Positions 25,941 through 34,917 of a stretch of DNA of 64,000 nucleotides are shown here, in pieces; position 1 is the stretch's first letter; every line of letters begins with the position of its first letter. The DNA lies in assembly GCF_038592905.1 (NCBI RefSeq), contig NZ_CP151943.1, positions 4,414,501 to 4,478,500 of the forward strand, written 5' to 3'. The position numbers and the translations under genes were made by a program. This DNA is from Neobacillus sp. FSL H8-0543 (GTDB taxonomy: Bacteria > Bacillota > Bacilli > Bacillales > Cytobacillaceae). The notes under the pieces were generated by a model. It saw only the letters and a program-made list of their open reading frames with translations, did not search any database and was not told where the DNA came from.

Positions 25941-26564
25941 ATGGTAAAAAAAGTAGCAAGTCTATGTATTTTGTTTATTATTATTGCTGTTGGATATATC
26001 CAAAAGGATGAATTACTTTCTTTAGTCAATGCCGGTGGCTCTTTATCAATATTGATTAGTATGCTGCTTGTCTCCATTTGCGTATTTTTTCCTATCATTC
26101 CCTTTCCAGTGCTGGCAGGAGCGATTGGCAGCGTTTTTGGAGCAACACAAGGAATGATCGTTTCCTTAACAGGGGCTATGGTGGGAACGATGGGATTTTT
26201 CTATTTAAGCAGGTATGGATTCCGTGATTACGCACAGCAAAAATTAATGAACTATCCAAAAGTGCAGGAATATGAGGCATTTCTAAACCAAAATTCCTTT
26301 TTGGCAATTTTAACTTGCAGATTGATTCCAATTATTCCAGCACCAGTGGTTAATATTGTGTGCGGATTGAGTAAGGTGAAGGTGCATACTTTTTTTATCG
26401 CTTCCTCGATTGGCAAGATCCCAAATATCTTAATCCTTTCCTATGCAGGGGCAAGCTTTAGCAGTAATAAGCTATTTTCATTCGGCTTATATGGCGGATA
26501 TATACTCATAATTTTCTTGATTAATTTTGTCATTATGTATCGGAGAATGGCAAGGGATATCTAG
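25941..26564 (+). CDS. TVP38/TMEM64 (DedA-like, SNARE-associated) membrane protein
   Basis: 207 residues; AGGAG ends 7 bases before ATG 25941. TM segments run through most of the protein. The family motif FPVLAGAIGSVFG with GTMGFFYLSRYG is visible, and RLIPIIPAPVVNIVCGL is the second conserved re-entrant stretch. These proteins are linked to lipid scrambling or transport across the membrane. The stop lies 1 base from that of the convergent gene. Confidence 0.88.
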   Translation: MVKKVASLCILFIIIAVGYIQKDELLSLVNAGGSLSILISMLLVSICVFFPIIPFPVLAGAIGSVFGATQGMIVSLTGAMVGTMGFFYLSRYGFRDYAQQKLMNYPKVQEYEAFLNQNSFLAILTCRLIPIIPAPVVNIVCGLSKVKVHTFFIASSIGKIPNILILSYAGASFSSNKLFSFGLYGGYILIIFLINFVIMYRRMARDI

Positions 26565-26565
26565 A

Positions 26566-26916
26566 TTAAACAACCTTTTTAACTTGAAGGTCTGGTTGTT
26601 CTGCAACTGTGATAATTTCCTTAAAAAAGCTTTTTAATATCAGCCACCTAGCAGGATAAGTATAGATATAATCTTCTATAATTTGTGATGAAAAAATGAC
26701 AAAACAATCAAGTTCCTGTTTTTCCTTTTTTAAGTCATATAAAAGTGCATGCAGATTCGTATAATACTCATGTAGCTGGTATAGATTTGGTTTTGCGACT
26801 TGAATCTTATTAATTTGGTTATGCTCTAATATAGTTTGCTTTTGATATGCAATGCTTTCTTCTTTTGATAGCCCGTTTAAGCTAATTCGATCATTAATAA
26901 AATAAATTCCCTTCAT
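26566..26916 (-). CDS. Hypothetical protein, 116 residues
   Basis: GAGGTG lies before the ATG. The sequence is soluble-looking and rich in Tyr, Leu, Gln and Lys; DLKKEKQELDCFVIFSSQ may be an alpha/beta core. It has something of a recombinase-like N-terminal feel (KGIYFINDRIS... YARW), but no catalytic motif supports that. Function unknown. It overlaps nothing and is convergent with the TVP38 gene. Confidence 0.65.
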   Translation of the reverse strand: MKGIYFINDRISLNGLSKEESIAYQKQTILEHNQINKIQVAKPNLYQLHEYYTNLHALLYDLKKEKQELDCFVIFSSQIIEDYIYTYPARWLILKSFFKEIITVAEQPDLQVKKVV

Positions 26917-27026
26917 TTAGCACCTCGATTTTGGGTTATTGATACTGTTATTGACAGGGAATTTGTGAAGTATACTTCAGATGATCCATTGTTTAGGGCA
27001 AATAAATATTGGAAGGTGAGTGAAAT

Positions 27027-27470
27027 ATGTCTACATGGGAAAAAGACGGTTTTACACTAAGTACAGATAAGGAAAATCTTGATGCACACGTCATTCACAA
27101 GTTCTTGAGTATTGATTCTTACTGGGCAAAAGGAATATCGATGGAAAAAGTAGAGAAATCTATTGAAAAATCTTCTATCTGTTTTGGTATGTATGAGGGT
27201 AATCCTAAATTAGGGTACGCGAAACAGATTGGTTTTGTACGGGCAGTAACCGATTTTGTAAGGTTTGCCTGGATTATGGATGTTTTTGTTCTCCCGGAAT
27301 ATCGGGGAAGAGGTTTGTCGAAATGGATGATGGAAACGGTCACAGAGCAATCAGAGCTAAAGGATGTCCGGAAAATGATGTTATGTACCTACGATGCCCA
27401 TGGTTTATATGAACAATATGGTTTTCATGCCATAGATGACCCGGAAATTTTTATGGAAAGGAAAATATAA
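27027..27470 (+). CDS. GNAT-family N-acetyltransferase
   Basis: 147 residues. The acetyl-CoA site is MDVFVLPEYRGRGLSKWMME (R/Q-x-x-G-x-G/A motif in RGRGLS), and AWIMDVFV is the preceding strand. The C-terminus, LYEQYGFHAIDD, is the typical motif B end. It transfers an acetyl group to a small-molecule or protein amine; substrate unknown. GGAAGGTGAG upstream is a good ribosome site. Confidence 0.9.
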   Translation: MSTWEKDGFTLSTDKENLDAHVIHKFLSIDSYWAKGISMEKVEKSIEKSSICFGMYEGNPKLGYAKQIGFVRAVTDFVRFAWIMDVFVLPEYRGRGLSKWMMETVTEQSELKDVRKMMLCTYDAHGLYEQYGFHAIDDPEIFMERKI

Positions 27471-27560
27471 TAATGTGGATTCGGTAATTGGCTGCCTAGC
27501 ATAGTTTGTAGGTGGTCTATTTTTTTCTAGTAAAGTCTTATAAATAGAGAATCTTAAACA

Positions 27561-27590
27561 AAAAAATACCCGGCTAACCGCCGGGCTTTT
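27561..27590. terminator. Hairpin terminator, likely bidirectional
   Basis: CCCGGC / GCCGGG stem with a 5-nt loop, with an A7 run on the left and TTTT on the right, about 90 bases after the GNAT gene. Confidence 0.65.
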
Positions 27591-27783
27591 GAGAAATCTA
27601 TATAAATTAAGGGGGGAGAAGGAGGTTCGTTTTCTGAACCTAAAACAAGCATAACGGAAAAATATGAACAAACTATGAATGAATCTTTAATAGTTTAGGA
27701 AGTTTTGAGAGTGGGAATACTACATGGGAAAAATTTTAACAAATCTTTAAAATGGTGTACACTAGTAGAGGATTACCTTAGAT

Positions 27784-27833
27784 GTGGTGACAGGCACCAC
27801 TCGTGGACATTTGTCTTTCTGGGGTGGACAGTT
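27784..27833. repeat. 50-bp direct repeat, left copy
   Basis: Identical over 50 bases to 28191-28240. It begins with GTGGTG-ACAGG-CACCAC, a small perfect palindrome, and ends GGGGTGGACAGTT. It is in frame with, and upstream of, the YnfA-family gene. Confidence 0.92.
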
Positions 27834-27864
27834 GATGTTTGAAAATATAAAAAAGAGTGATGAG

Positions 27865-28191
27865 ATGTTTAAGTCAATTGTTTTATTTGTTTTGGCTGGT
27901 CTTGCGGAGATCGGCGGAGGATATCTAGTGTGGTTATGGCTACGGGAGGATAAGCCATTTTGGTATGGGATTATCGGGAGTTTTATACTTGTCTTTTATG
28001 GAATTATCCCAACCCTACAAAGCTTCCCCTCATTTGGCAGAGTATATGCCGCCTATGGTGGTGTGTTTATCATATTAGCAGTACTCTGGGGATGGGGAAT
28101 AGACAAAAAAGCACCGGATTTATACGATTGGCTAGGTGCAATGATATGTCTCATTGGTGTTTCCATAATGCTATGGGCGCCGCGAAGTTAG
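27865..28191 (+). CDS. YnfA/UPF0060-family membrane protein
   Basis: 108 residues from ATG 27865 (MFKSIVLFVLAGLAEIGGG), preceded by GAGTGATGAG; this gives the usual family length of about 108. Four TM segments. Conserved features are AEIGGGYLVWLWLRE and GRVYAAYGGVFI. The family is related to small multidrug-resistance transporters, but its role is not settled. The frame extends upstream through the left direct repeat to 27784, giving a longer but less likely product. Confidence 0.9.
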   Translation: MFKSIVLFVLAGLAEIGGGYLVWLWLREDKPFWYGIIGSFILVFYGIIPTLQSFPSFGRVYAAYGGVFIILAVLWGWGIDKKAPDLYDWLGAMICLIGVSIMLWAPRS

Positions 28192-28240
28192 TGGTGACAG
28201 GCACCACTCGTGGACATTTGTCTTTCTGGGGTGGACAGTT
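28191..28240. repeat. 50-bp direct repeat, right copy
   Basis: Exact copy of 27784-27833. It starts at the last base of the YnfA-family stop codon, so the gene lies neatly between the two copies. Confidence 0.92.
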
Positions 28241-28279
28241 TGAGCGCTTTTAGCAGATATATAGAAGGAGTCTTTTATA

Positions 28280-28927
28280 ATGGCAAATACACATATTTTT
28301 TCTAAGGAAGAGGAGATTGCGAATTCGATTACGCATGGGATTGGTGCGGTGTTAAGTATCGCTGCCTTAGTTATTCTCATCGTTTTTTCTGTCCTTTATG
28401 GAAATGCTTGGCATATTGTGAGTTTTACGATTTATGGTGCTTCGATGTTTATCTTATATATGTCCTCTACATTGGTTCATAGCTTTCCAGAAGGGAAAGC
28501 AAAAGACATCTTTGAAATCTTTGACCATTCCTCAATATACTTTTATATTGCTGGAACGTACACCCCATTTTTACTAGTAGTTATCAAAGGGCCATTAGGC
28601 TGGTCACTTTTTGGAATCGTTTGGGGCTTGGCGATTGCAGGTACCGTTTTTAAATGTTTTTTTGCAAAAAAGTATCTTCTCACATCTACGCTTCTCTATG
28701 TTGTTATGGGTTGGATGATTGTGTTTGCCTGGAAACCGCTAGTAAACAATCTTGCTCCTGAAGGGCTGATGTACTTAATCATCGGTGGCCTTCTTTACAC
28801 GTTTGGAGCTGTTTTCTATGTATGGCGCGGCTTTCGGTTTCACCATGCTGTTTGGCACTTATTTGTAATTGCTGGCAGTGCATCTCTTTTCTTTTGTATT
28901 TTGTTCTATGTTTTACCGATAAACTAA
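28280..28927 (+). CDS. Hemolysin III / YqfA (PAQR-like) membrane protein
   Basis: 215 residues with seven TM segments. Family motifs are EEEIANSITHGIGAVLSI (His in TM1), STLVHSF, FDHSSIYFYIAGTYTPF, and the C-terminal HHAVWHLFVIAGS. The conserved His/Asp/Ser form a probable zinc site as in PAQR hydrolases. AGAAGGAG lies before the ATG. Despite the name, a haemolytic role is doubtful in most Bacilli. Confidence 0.93.
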   Translation: MANTHIFSKEEEIANSITHGIGAVLSIAALVILIVFSVLYGNAWHIVSFTIYGASMFILYMSSTLVHSFPEGKAKDIFEIFDHSSIYFYIAGTYTPFLLVVIKGPLGWSLFGIVWGLAIAGTVFKCFFAKKYLLTSTLLYVVMGWMIVFAWKPLVNNLAPEGLMYLIIGGLLYTFGAVFYVWRGFRFHHAVWHLFVIAGSASLFFCILFYVLPIN

Positions 28928-28930
28928 GTA

Positions 28931-28961
28931 AAGAGGTTCCGCACAAAGCGGAACCTCTTAC
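28931..28961. terminator. Terminator between hemolysin III and PBP genes
   Basis: AAGAGGTTCCGC / GCGGAACCTCTT perfect 12-bp stem with a 5-nt loop, between convergent genes. Confidence 0.88.
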
Positions 28962-28962
28962 T

Positions 28963-31035
28963 TTATTTCATATTTTTTAGTTCAAAATACTTATCCATGA
29001 CCCTACGCCCAATCTTGAAGTTTGCTCCATTATCAACGGTTCCTCGGTATGCCCAAGGGACAATCAAGGCCATAGCGACTTCAGGACTTGTAGTTGGTGC
29101 GTAAGTCAATAAGGTTGAGTTCATAACGGAAGGAGGCTCCTTGCCAAATTTCCACCGATCTGGCCCATCGTAAAAGGCTTGGGCAGTACCTGTTTTTCCA
29201 GCGGGTAAGTAATTAACACCAAGAAATTGTCTATAGGCAGTACCGCCAGGTTCTTGATAGACCTTCTTAAAGCCTAATTGGACCCGTTCAATCCATTCAG
29301 GTTTTGCGTCAATCGTATTAAGGACTGTAGGCTTAATTTCTTGAAAAATTGGACCAGTTTCATCTGAAGTAACATCTGCAGGTTCACGAATTTCTTTTAC
29401 CAAATGAGCCTTCATTCGATTCCCGCCATTCGCAAGGGTAGAAGTATATTGAGCCAGCTGCATAGCAGAATAGGTATCATATTGTCCAATGACAAGATCC
29501 ATTAAATGTCCTGGAAGTTTACTTGTTCCTTTTAAGCCAATGGACTCATTTGGAAGATCAATTCCAGTTCTAGTCCCGAGGCCGAAGCTAGCAAATGAGT
29601 TCCGCACAATTTCAAAGGAATTTGGCGCCAGGTTTAGTGGTTGCATGTATTGGTAATGTGCTTTACCAATTCTAATTGCCGTGTGAAACATATAGACGTT
29701 AGAAGATTTCTTTAAGGCATCTAGATCGGTAAGTACACCTAAATAGGCATATGATTTTTTTTCGGGACTGCCTTTAACTTGTATCGGACGGTCATCAATT
29801 ATCGTTCCAGGTGAAATTGCCCCTGTTTTATAACCGGTTAATATCGTTGCCCCCTTAACGGTGGAACCAACATTATAAGTGGTAGTGATGGTTCCAAGGG
29901 CATCATCATGCATTTCTAATTTACCGGTTTTTTCATCTTTAACAATTCTTTTTCCAGCCATCGCTAACACTTCACCATTGTTAGGGTTCATTAAAACGAC
30001 ATAAGCACGATCCAGTAAATCGGTTCTAGGTAACTTTTTTAATCCCCATAGTTCTTCTTCAATAATTTTTTCAACAGCAATCTGCAGTTCCATATCCACT
30101 GTTAAAACAAGATCTTTTCCTCTTTTCCCATCGGAAACAACTTCTGTTTCAATCACATTTCCAGTTTTATCGGTAATCGTTTTTACTTTTGATTTGTGCC
30201 CATGGAGGACATCCTCATATTGTAATTCAAGTTGACTTTTACCAACGCGGTCATTGCGGTTGTAGCCTAAAGACAAAAAATGGTCAAGTCGTTCAGCAGG
30301 AAGTCCTTCATCTGATTTCGTCACATTTCCCAAGATAGATTTAAGAGTTTGATCAAATGCATAAGACCTCTCCCAATCGGTTGTTGTATCAACTCCTGGA
30401 AGGGATTGTAGGTTTTCACTAACCCTGGCATATTCCTGGTCAGTGACATTTTCATTTTTAACAATCTGTTGTGTGAATTTATAGCCGCTGTTAAACTCCT
30501 GGAAGATTGCACGTATTTCCAAATCCTCAGGTGTTAATTGCGACAAATCCTTTTCTGTAATCCGGTCTAACTTTAATTGGTATAAATCCTTGTCCGTTAA
30601 TTCTTTATCTTTGAAAAGGTCCAGTTCTGCTTTTGTGATTTTGGCATCGGCTAGCTTAGGATACTTAATCATCCAATGATCCTTTTTATCTCTACTTGTC
30701 ACTTTTTTTGTATCTTTCTCAATAAGTTTTGCTAATTTTTCAGCTGTTTCTAGCATCTCTTTTTGGTTTGCGCCCATATTCGTGTATGTAATCGCACTCT
30801 TCGGTACATTATCGACAATTACCTTGAGGTTCCGATCGAGCATTTTCCCGCGTGGGACTGGGTTTTGGATGGTAAGGTCTTCTGTTCGCTCCAATTCCCG
30901 TTTGAAATTCTCACCATAAACAATTTGAACAAAACCAAGTCGCAAGACCAAGACTGAAAATAATATAAAGATACTAAAAAATAACAGATTCAAACGAAAC
31001 GGAAAATGAGATTTTTTTTTCTTTTTTTTCTCCAA
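28963..31035 (-). CDS. Class B penicillin-binding protein (PbpA/PbpH-like transpeptidase)
   Basis: About 690 residues from TTG 31035 or GTG 31044; the first ATG-equivalent in the long frame lacks a good ribosome site. A Lys-rich N-terminus precedes one TM anchor (LNLLFFSIFILFSVLVLRLG). The dimerisation domain follows, then the transpeptidase with SxxK as STVK, SSN as SSNVYM, and KTG as KTGTAQ. It crosslinks peptidoglycan outside the membrane, probably in cell elongation. Length and order match B. subtilis PbpA/PbpH. Confidence 0.93.
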   Translation of the reverse strand: MEKKKKKKSHFPFRLNLLFFSIFILFSVLVLRLGFVQIVYGENFKRELERTEDLTIQNPVPRGKMLDRNLKVIVDNVPKSAITYTNMGANQKEMLETAEKLAKLIEKDTKKVTSRDKKDHWMIKYPKLADAKITKAELDLFKDKELTDKDLYQLKLDRITEKDLSQLTPEDLEIRAIFQEFNSGYKFTQQIVKNENVTDQEYARVSENLQSLPGVDTTTDWERSYAFDQTLKSILGNVTKSDEGLPAERLDHFLSLGYNRNDRVGKSQLELQYEDVLHGHKSKVKTITDKTGNVIETEVVSDGKRGKDLVLTVDMELQIAVEKIIEEELWGLKKLPRTDLLDRAYVVLMNPNNGEVLAMAGKRIVKDEKTGKLEMHDDALGTITTTYNVGSTVKGATILTGYKTGAISPGTIIDDRPIQVKGSPEKKSYAYLGVLTDLDALKKSSNVYMFHTAIRIGKAHYQYMQPLNLAPNSFEIVRNSFASFGLGTRTGIDLPNESIGLKGTSKLPGHLMDLVIGQYDTYSAMQLAQYTSTLANGGNRMKAHLVKEIREPADVTSDETGPIFQEIKPTVLNTIDAKPEWIERVQLGFKKVYQEPGGTAYRQFLGVNYLPAGKTGTAQAFYDGPDRWKFGKEPPSVMNSTLLTYAPTTSPEVAMALIVPWAYRGTVDNGANFKIGRRVMDKYFELKNMK

Positions 31036-31222
31036 ACTGTTCACCCGCCCTTTACATATACACAAGTTTAAACTACTTTAGTATGCCCGCGTAAATAATG
31101 ACAATTATTTATAATATTACGTATAAATTTGTAAAAATGTAAAGTATTACCTTATCAATTTTATTATATATATATTGTGACTTTTAATCTATTTTCTAAA
31201 ATGACTAGTAAGTCTTTTTTAT

Positions 31223-31250
31223 TGAAACTTTTCCATTCGTTGTTCGTATA
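31223..31250 (+). promoter_or_regulatory. Sigma-W-type promoter of the SPFH gene
   Basis: TGAAAC (31223-31228), a 16-base spacer, then CGTATA (31245-31250) match the sigma-W consensus exactly. It is 82 bases upstream of the start. In B. subtilis several SPFH/flotillin genes belong to the sigma-W regulon. Confidence 0.75.
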
Positions 31251-31331
31251 AGCAAGTGTACCTAAACAAATCGGAAAGTCTGAATCATTCTGAGTGTACT
31301 ATTCTTAAAATATTAAAGGGGGGAAATGTAT

Positions 31332-32300
31332 ATGACTACACCTTTTGAGACAAATAATAATCGTCCAACAGGTTTATCGAAGAAACAAATTATTAGTATT
31401 ATTATTGCTGTTTTTGTTGTTGCAATCCTTATTTTGGGTGTCATTACGATGACGGAGAAAATAGAACCAGGATACAAGGGAGTTGTTTATAGTTTAAACG
31501 GCGGGATAAAAGATGAAGTATTAGATCAAGGACTGCAAATCGTTATGCCATGGGAGCAAGTAACACAGTACCCAGTTTCAACAGAAACAGTATACTTAAC
31601 AAAGGGGACAGATGGCGGTTCTACAAGTGATGGTTCCTTCAATATAAATACTTATGATGGTAAGTCAGTGAACGTCGACGTCGTTTATTCTTATAAAATG
31701 GAACCAGAAAAACTTCCGCATATTTTCACTAAGTTTCGTCGGCAAACACATGAAGAAATTCAAGCAGGCTATTTAAAAACGCAAATAAAATCTGTAATGC
31801 AGGAAGTTTCGACTCTATATTCCGTATTGGGTGTATATGCTGAGAATCGGGCAGAAATAACAAAAGAAATGCAAAAGCTATTAAAGGAACGACTTGAGGT
31901 TGATGGCATCATCATTGAAAACTTCTCTCTATCAGATGTAAGGCCTGATGAGGAAACCCTCCTATCCTTACAAAAAATTGCCGATGCCCAAAACCAGCAA
32001 GAGTTTTTAAAGCGTGAGCAAAAGAATAAAGAACAAGAAGCGATTAACGCTAAAATTGAGGCGGAAGGTAAGAAGAATGTTGCGATTGTAGAGGCCGAGG
32101 CCGACGCTGAACAAACGCGTATTAGGGCAGAAGCCCAAGCAAAGGCTAACAACTTATTATCCGAATCGATGACTCCAGCGATTATCCAGGATAACTGGAT
32201 TAAACGTTGGGATGGAATCATGCCTAAAGTAAGCGGTGCAAATAATTCAATTGTTCAAATTCCAGGAGATATGTTCACAGAGGAAGAAAAGAAAGAATAA
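31332..32300 (+). CDS. SPFH/Band 7 (prohibitin-like) membrane protein
   Basis: 322 residues from ATG 31332; the ATG at 31326 is too close to AAAGGGGGG. One TM segment near the N-terminus (IISIIIAVFVVAILILGVI), then the Band 7 domain (GYKGVVYSLNGG...VYSYKMEP), then a charged coiled coil rich in Glu/Lys/Ala (residues about 220-285), typical of SPFH oligomers. It probably organises membrane microdomains under envelope stress, consistent with the sigma-W-type promoter. Confidence 0.92.
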   Translation: MTTPFETNNNRPTGLSKKQIISIIIAVFVVAILILGVITMTEKIEPGYKGVVYSLNGGIKDEVLDQGLQIVMPWEQVTQYPVSTETVYLTKGTDGGSTSDGSFNINTYDGKSVNVDVVYSYKMEPEKLPHIFTKFRRQTHEEIQAGYLKTQIKSVMQEVSTLYSVLGVYAENRAEITKEMQKLLKERLEVDGIIIENFSLSDVRPDEETLLSLQKIADAQNQQEFLKREQKNKEQEAINAKIEAEGKKNVAIVEAEADAEQTRIRAEAQAKANNLLSESMTPAIIQDNWIKRWDGIMPKVSGANNSIVQIPGDMFTEEEKKE

Positions 32301-32360
32301 AAAAAGGATTGACGTATTAACCACATTTATACTATATTATTAGTAATAAAATATTTCCTT

Positions 32361-32520
32361 TTTAAAGGGGAGTAGCTAAGACAATAAAGTCGTCATTCCG
32401 AGACATCAAAATCTCCGGCTTTATTGGCAACATTACGTTGTTAGCAAGACCTTTACTGCATACGGTAAAGGTCTTTTCTGTGTTTTTAAGACCTTTACCG
32501 TTCTGGGTAAAGGCCTTTTT
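32361..32520 (+). ncRNA. yybP-ykoY (manganese) riboswitch with two tandem terminators
   Basis: AAAGGGGAGTAGC at 32364-32376 is the conserved 5' part of yybP-ykoY RNAs. P1 can pair AAAGG with CCTTT around 32451. That 3' strand also forms terminator 1 (AAGACCTTTAC / GTAAAGGTCTT, 32446-32475, then TT), so binding and termination exclude each other. A second, nearly copied hairpin lies at 32488-32520 (ACCTTTACC / GGTAAAGG, then T5). Manganese should switch on the TerC gene downstream. Confidence 0.85.
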
Positions 32521-32572
32521 ATTTGCAGCAAGGGATATTTTAAAAAAATTCGAACTACAGGAGGATTTATTG

Positions 32573-33361
32573 ATGGACTTTTCTCTATTGCTGGAATACG
32601 GTTGGGTATTAATTGTACTAGTGGCCTTGGAAGGATTATTGGCTGCTGACAATGCATTGGTACTTGCAATTATGGTAAAACACCTGCCTGAAGAGGAACG
32701 TAAAAAGGCATTATTTTATGGATTAGCTGGTGCATTTGTGTTTCGTTTTCTTTCACTATTTGTCATTTCCTTTCTTGTCGATGTTTGGCAGGTTCAAGCG
32801 ATTGGCGCACTTTACCTGTTATTTATGGCAATCAATCATATCTTTAGAAAGGTTGTTAAGAGTAATGGGAAAGAGAAATTGGAAGACAAAACAGTCAAGA
32901 AGAGCGGATTTTGGATGACAGTATTTAAAGTGGAATTGGCTGATATCGCCTTCGCGGTTGATTCGATTCTAGCAGCAGTCGCGCTTGCCGTGGTTCTGCC
33001 GGATACACCGCTACCAAATATCGGCGGTCTTGACGGCGGTAAGTTTTTAGTTATCTTTGCTGGAGGAATAATCGGCCTTATTATTATGCGGTTCGCTGCA
33101 AATCAATTCGTAACCCTTCTTGAAAGAAGACCTGGTCTAGAAGTTGCTGCCTTTGCCATCGTTGGCTGGGTGGGTGTTAAGCTTGCTGTTTACACACTTT
33201 CCCATCCTTCACTCGCCATATTAAACCCGGAATTCGCCCACTCCACTGGATGGAAGGTTACCTTTTATCTTGTGCTAGTAGGAATAGCAGCAGCAGGCTG
33301 GTTTTTATCAAAAGATGAAGCGACAGATACAAAGAAACAAGTTGAACCTAAAGTCTCATAA
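32573..33361 (+). CDS. TerC-family membrane protein, probable manganese exporter (YkoY/MeeF-like)
   Basis: 262 residues from ATG 32573, which follows GGAGG; the frame extends upstream into the riboswitch but that part is not coding. TM segments cover most of the length. The signature residues are in LLAADNALVLAIMVKHLP and VELADIAFAVDSILAA, the paired acidic sites of TerC. The upstream manganese riboswitch and family knowledge support export of Mn2+, possibly loading it onto secreted enzymes. Confidence 0.92.
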   Translation: MDFSLLLEYGWVLIVLVALEGLLAADNALVLAIMVKHLPEEERKKALFYGLAGAFVFRFLSLFVISFLVDVWQVQAIGALYLLFMAINHIFRKVVKSNGKEKLEDKTVKKSGFWMTVFKVELADIAFAVDSILAAVALAVVLPDTPLPNIGGLDGGKFLVIFAGGIIGLIIMRFAANQFVTLLERRPGLEVAAFAIVGWVGVKLAVYTLSHPSLAILNPEFAHSTGWKVTFYLVLVGIAAAGWFLSKDEATDTKKQVEPKVS

Positions 33362-33380
33362 TGAACTAAATCGAATAATT

Positions 33381-33414
33381 AGCAGCGGCACTCTGATGAG
33401 TTGCCGCTGCTTTT
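33381..33414 (+). terminator. Terminator of the terC-like gene
   Basis: AGCAGCGGCA / TGCCGCTGCT perfect 10-bp stem followed by TTTT. Confidence 0.88.
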
Positions 33415-33464
33415 AAGTTAAAAAGACGATAATTGGGTATTATTAAAATATAAATCCGTTCTAT

Positions 33465-33501
33465 GGAGGTGTATGCCTTACAAAAGTAAGGCTATATATT
33501 G
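33465..33501 (+). promoter_or_regulatory. Ribosome site separated from its TTG start by a perfect hairpin
   Basis: GGAGGTG (33465-33471) lies 27 bases before the TTG start at 33499, too far for normal initiation. In between, GCCTTAC (33475-33481) and GTAAGGC (33486-33492) form a perfect 7-bp stem with an AAAA loop. Folding removes 18 bases and leaves an effective gap of 9. A 9-codon ORF from ATG 33473 ends with TGA overlapping the TTG, but its ATG is only 1-3 bases from the ribosome site. Confidence 0.6.
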
Positions 33502-34821
33502 ATAATTACTAATATTTTTTTAATTGTCTTATTAATTGCATTTACAGCCTTTTTCGTATCAACAGAATTTGCAATAGTAAAAGTAAGACCTTCAAGGATA
33601 GATCAATTAATATCTGAAGGTAAGAAGGGAGCACTGGCTGCAAAGCAAGTAGTTTCACACCTAGATGAATATTTATCTGCCTGCCAGCTTGGCATTACCG
33701 TCACTGCATTAGGACTTGGGTGGTTAGGAGAACCGACTGTCGAAAAATTGCTGCACCCGCTTTTTATCCACTTAAAGTTAAATGAATCAGTAACCCATAT
33801 TCTAACGTTTGGTATTGCTTTTGCAATTGTTACCTTTATACATGTTGTGATTGGTGAATTGGCACCTAAAACTGTGGCCATCCAAAAAGCAGAACAGATT
33901 ACACTTTTGTTTGCAAAACCAATTATTTGGTTTTATAAATTAATGTATCCGTTTATTTGGGTGTTAAATGGATCAGCACGTATGTTAGTAGGTATTTTTG
34001 GGTTAAAGCCAGCTTCAGAACAAGAATTAGCCCTATCAGAAGAAGAACTTCGCATCCTGCTGTCAGAAAGCTATAAAAGTGGGGAAATTAATAAAAATGA
34101 ATTAAAATATGTTAATAATATTTTTGAATTTGATGAAAGAATAGCAAAAGAAGTTATGGTTCCTAGAACGGAAATGGTTACTTTAGATATTAATGATAGT
34201 GTTGAAACGGTTAGGCAAGTCATCAAAAAAGAAAAATATACACGGTATCCTGTTGTCGATGGAAATAAAGATAATATCTTAGGAATGATAAATATTAAAG
34301 AAATTCTTACTGCCAATATTTCAAAGGAAGAGTTTCTCAAAGATACGGCATTACAACAAATTTTGAAGCCTGTTATCCGTGTAATTGAATCTATCGCAAT
34401 CCATGATTTATTAGTGAAAATGCAAAAGGAAAGGTCACATATGGCAATCTTATTAGATGAATATGGGGGAACCTCAGGTTTAGTGACGGTAGAGGATATC
34501 CTTGAGGAAATTGTCGGGGACATCCGCGATGAATTTGATACAGATGAAATAGCTGAAATACGTAAACAAAATCCAGATCACTATTTATTTCATGCAAGAG
34601 TATTAGTCGGAGAAGTCAACGATACTCTAGGTACAAATTTATCAGAAGAAGAGATTGATACAATCGGTGGCTGGTTTCTAACCCAAAACTTTGATGCAAA
34701 TGAAGGTGACTCGATTGAAGAAGATGGCTACCTCTTTACAGTGAAGGAAATTGTCGGTCATCATATCTTGCTTATCGAAGCAAAAAAGATATTACCTGAA
34801 TCAGAAATCAAATCTATATAG
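33499..34821 (+). CDS. CNNM/CBS/CorC-domain membrane protein (MpfA/YhdP-like, 'hemolysin' family)
   Basis: 440 residues. The TTG start aligns residue by residue with the N-terminus of B. subtilis YhdP ([26 protein letters not shown]). The CNNM membrane domain covers about 1-190 ([17 protein letters not shown]), followed by two CBS domains ([31 protein letters not shown]) and a C-terminal CorC_HlyC domain. These proteins mediate Mg2+ extrusion or homeostasis. The start region is unusual; see the preceding entry. Confidence 0.93.
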   Translation: MIITNIFLIVLLIAFTAFFVSTEFAIVKVRPSRIDQLISEGKKGALAAKQVVSHLDEYLSACQLGITVTALGLGWLGEPTVEKLLHPLFIHLKLNESVTHILTFGIAFAIVTFIHVVIGELAPKTVAIQKAEQITLLFAKPIIWFYKLMYPFIWVLNGSARMLVGIFGLKPASEQELALSEEELRILLSESYKSGEINKNELKYVNNIFEFDERIAKEVMVPRTEMVTLDINDSVETVRQVIKKEKYTRYPVVDGNKDNILGMINIKEILTANISKEEFLKDTALQQILKPVIRVIESIAIHDLLVKMQKERSHMAILLDEYGGTSGLVTVEDILEEIVGDIRDEFDTDEIAEIRKQNPDHYLFHARVLVGEVNDTLGTNLSEEEIDTIGGWFLTQNFDANEGDSIEEDGYLFTVKEIVGHHILLIEAKKILPESEIKSI

Positions 34822-34917
34822 ATGCAGGAAAGTGAGATTGCGCGAAACGAAACAATGTCTATTTTTAAATAATCATGGGATAATGAATAGGAATACATAG
34901 GAATAGGAGAGACAAAT

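Noticed and set aside
27784..27864. N-terminal extension of the YnfA-family protein
   Set aside because: The extension is translated from the direct repeat; the shorter start gives the normal family length and has a ribosome site.
27960..28253. 97-codon plus-strand ORF overlapping the YnfA-family gene
   Set aside because: It is an alternative frame of a well-supported gene and only stays open by running into the right direct repeat.
32438..32572. N-terminal extension of the TerC-family protein
   Set aside because: It is encoded by the riboswitch terminators; GGAGG precedes ATG 32573, which gives a normal N-terminus.
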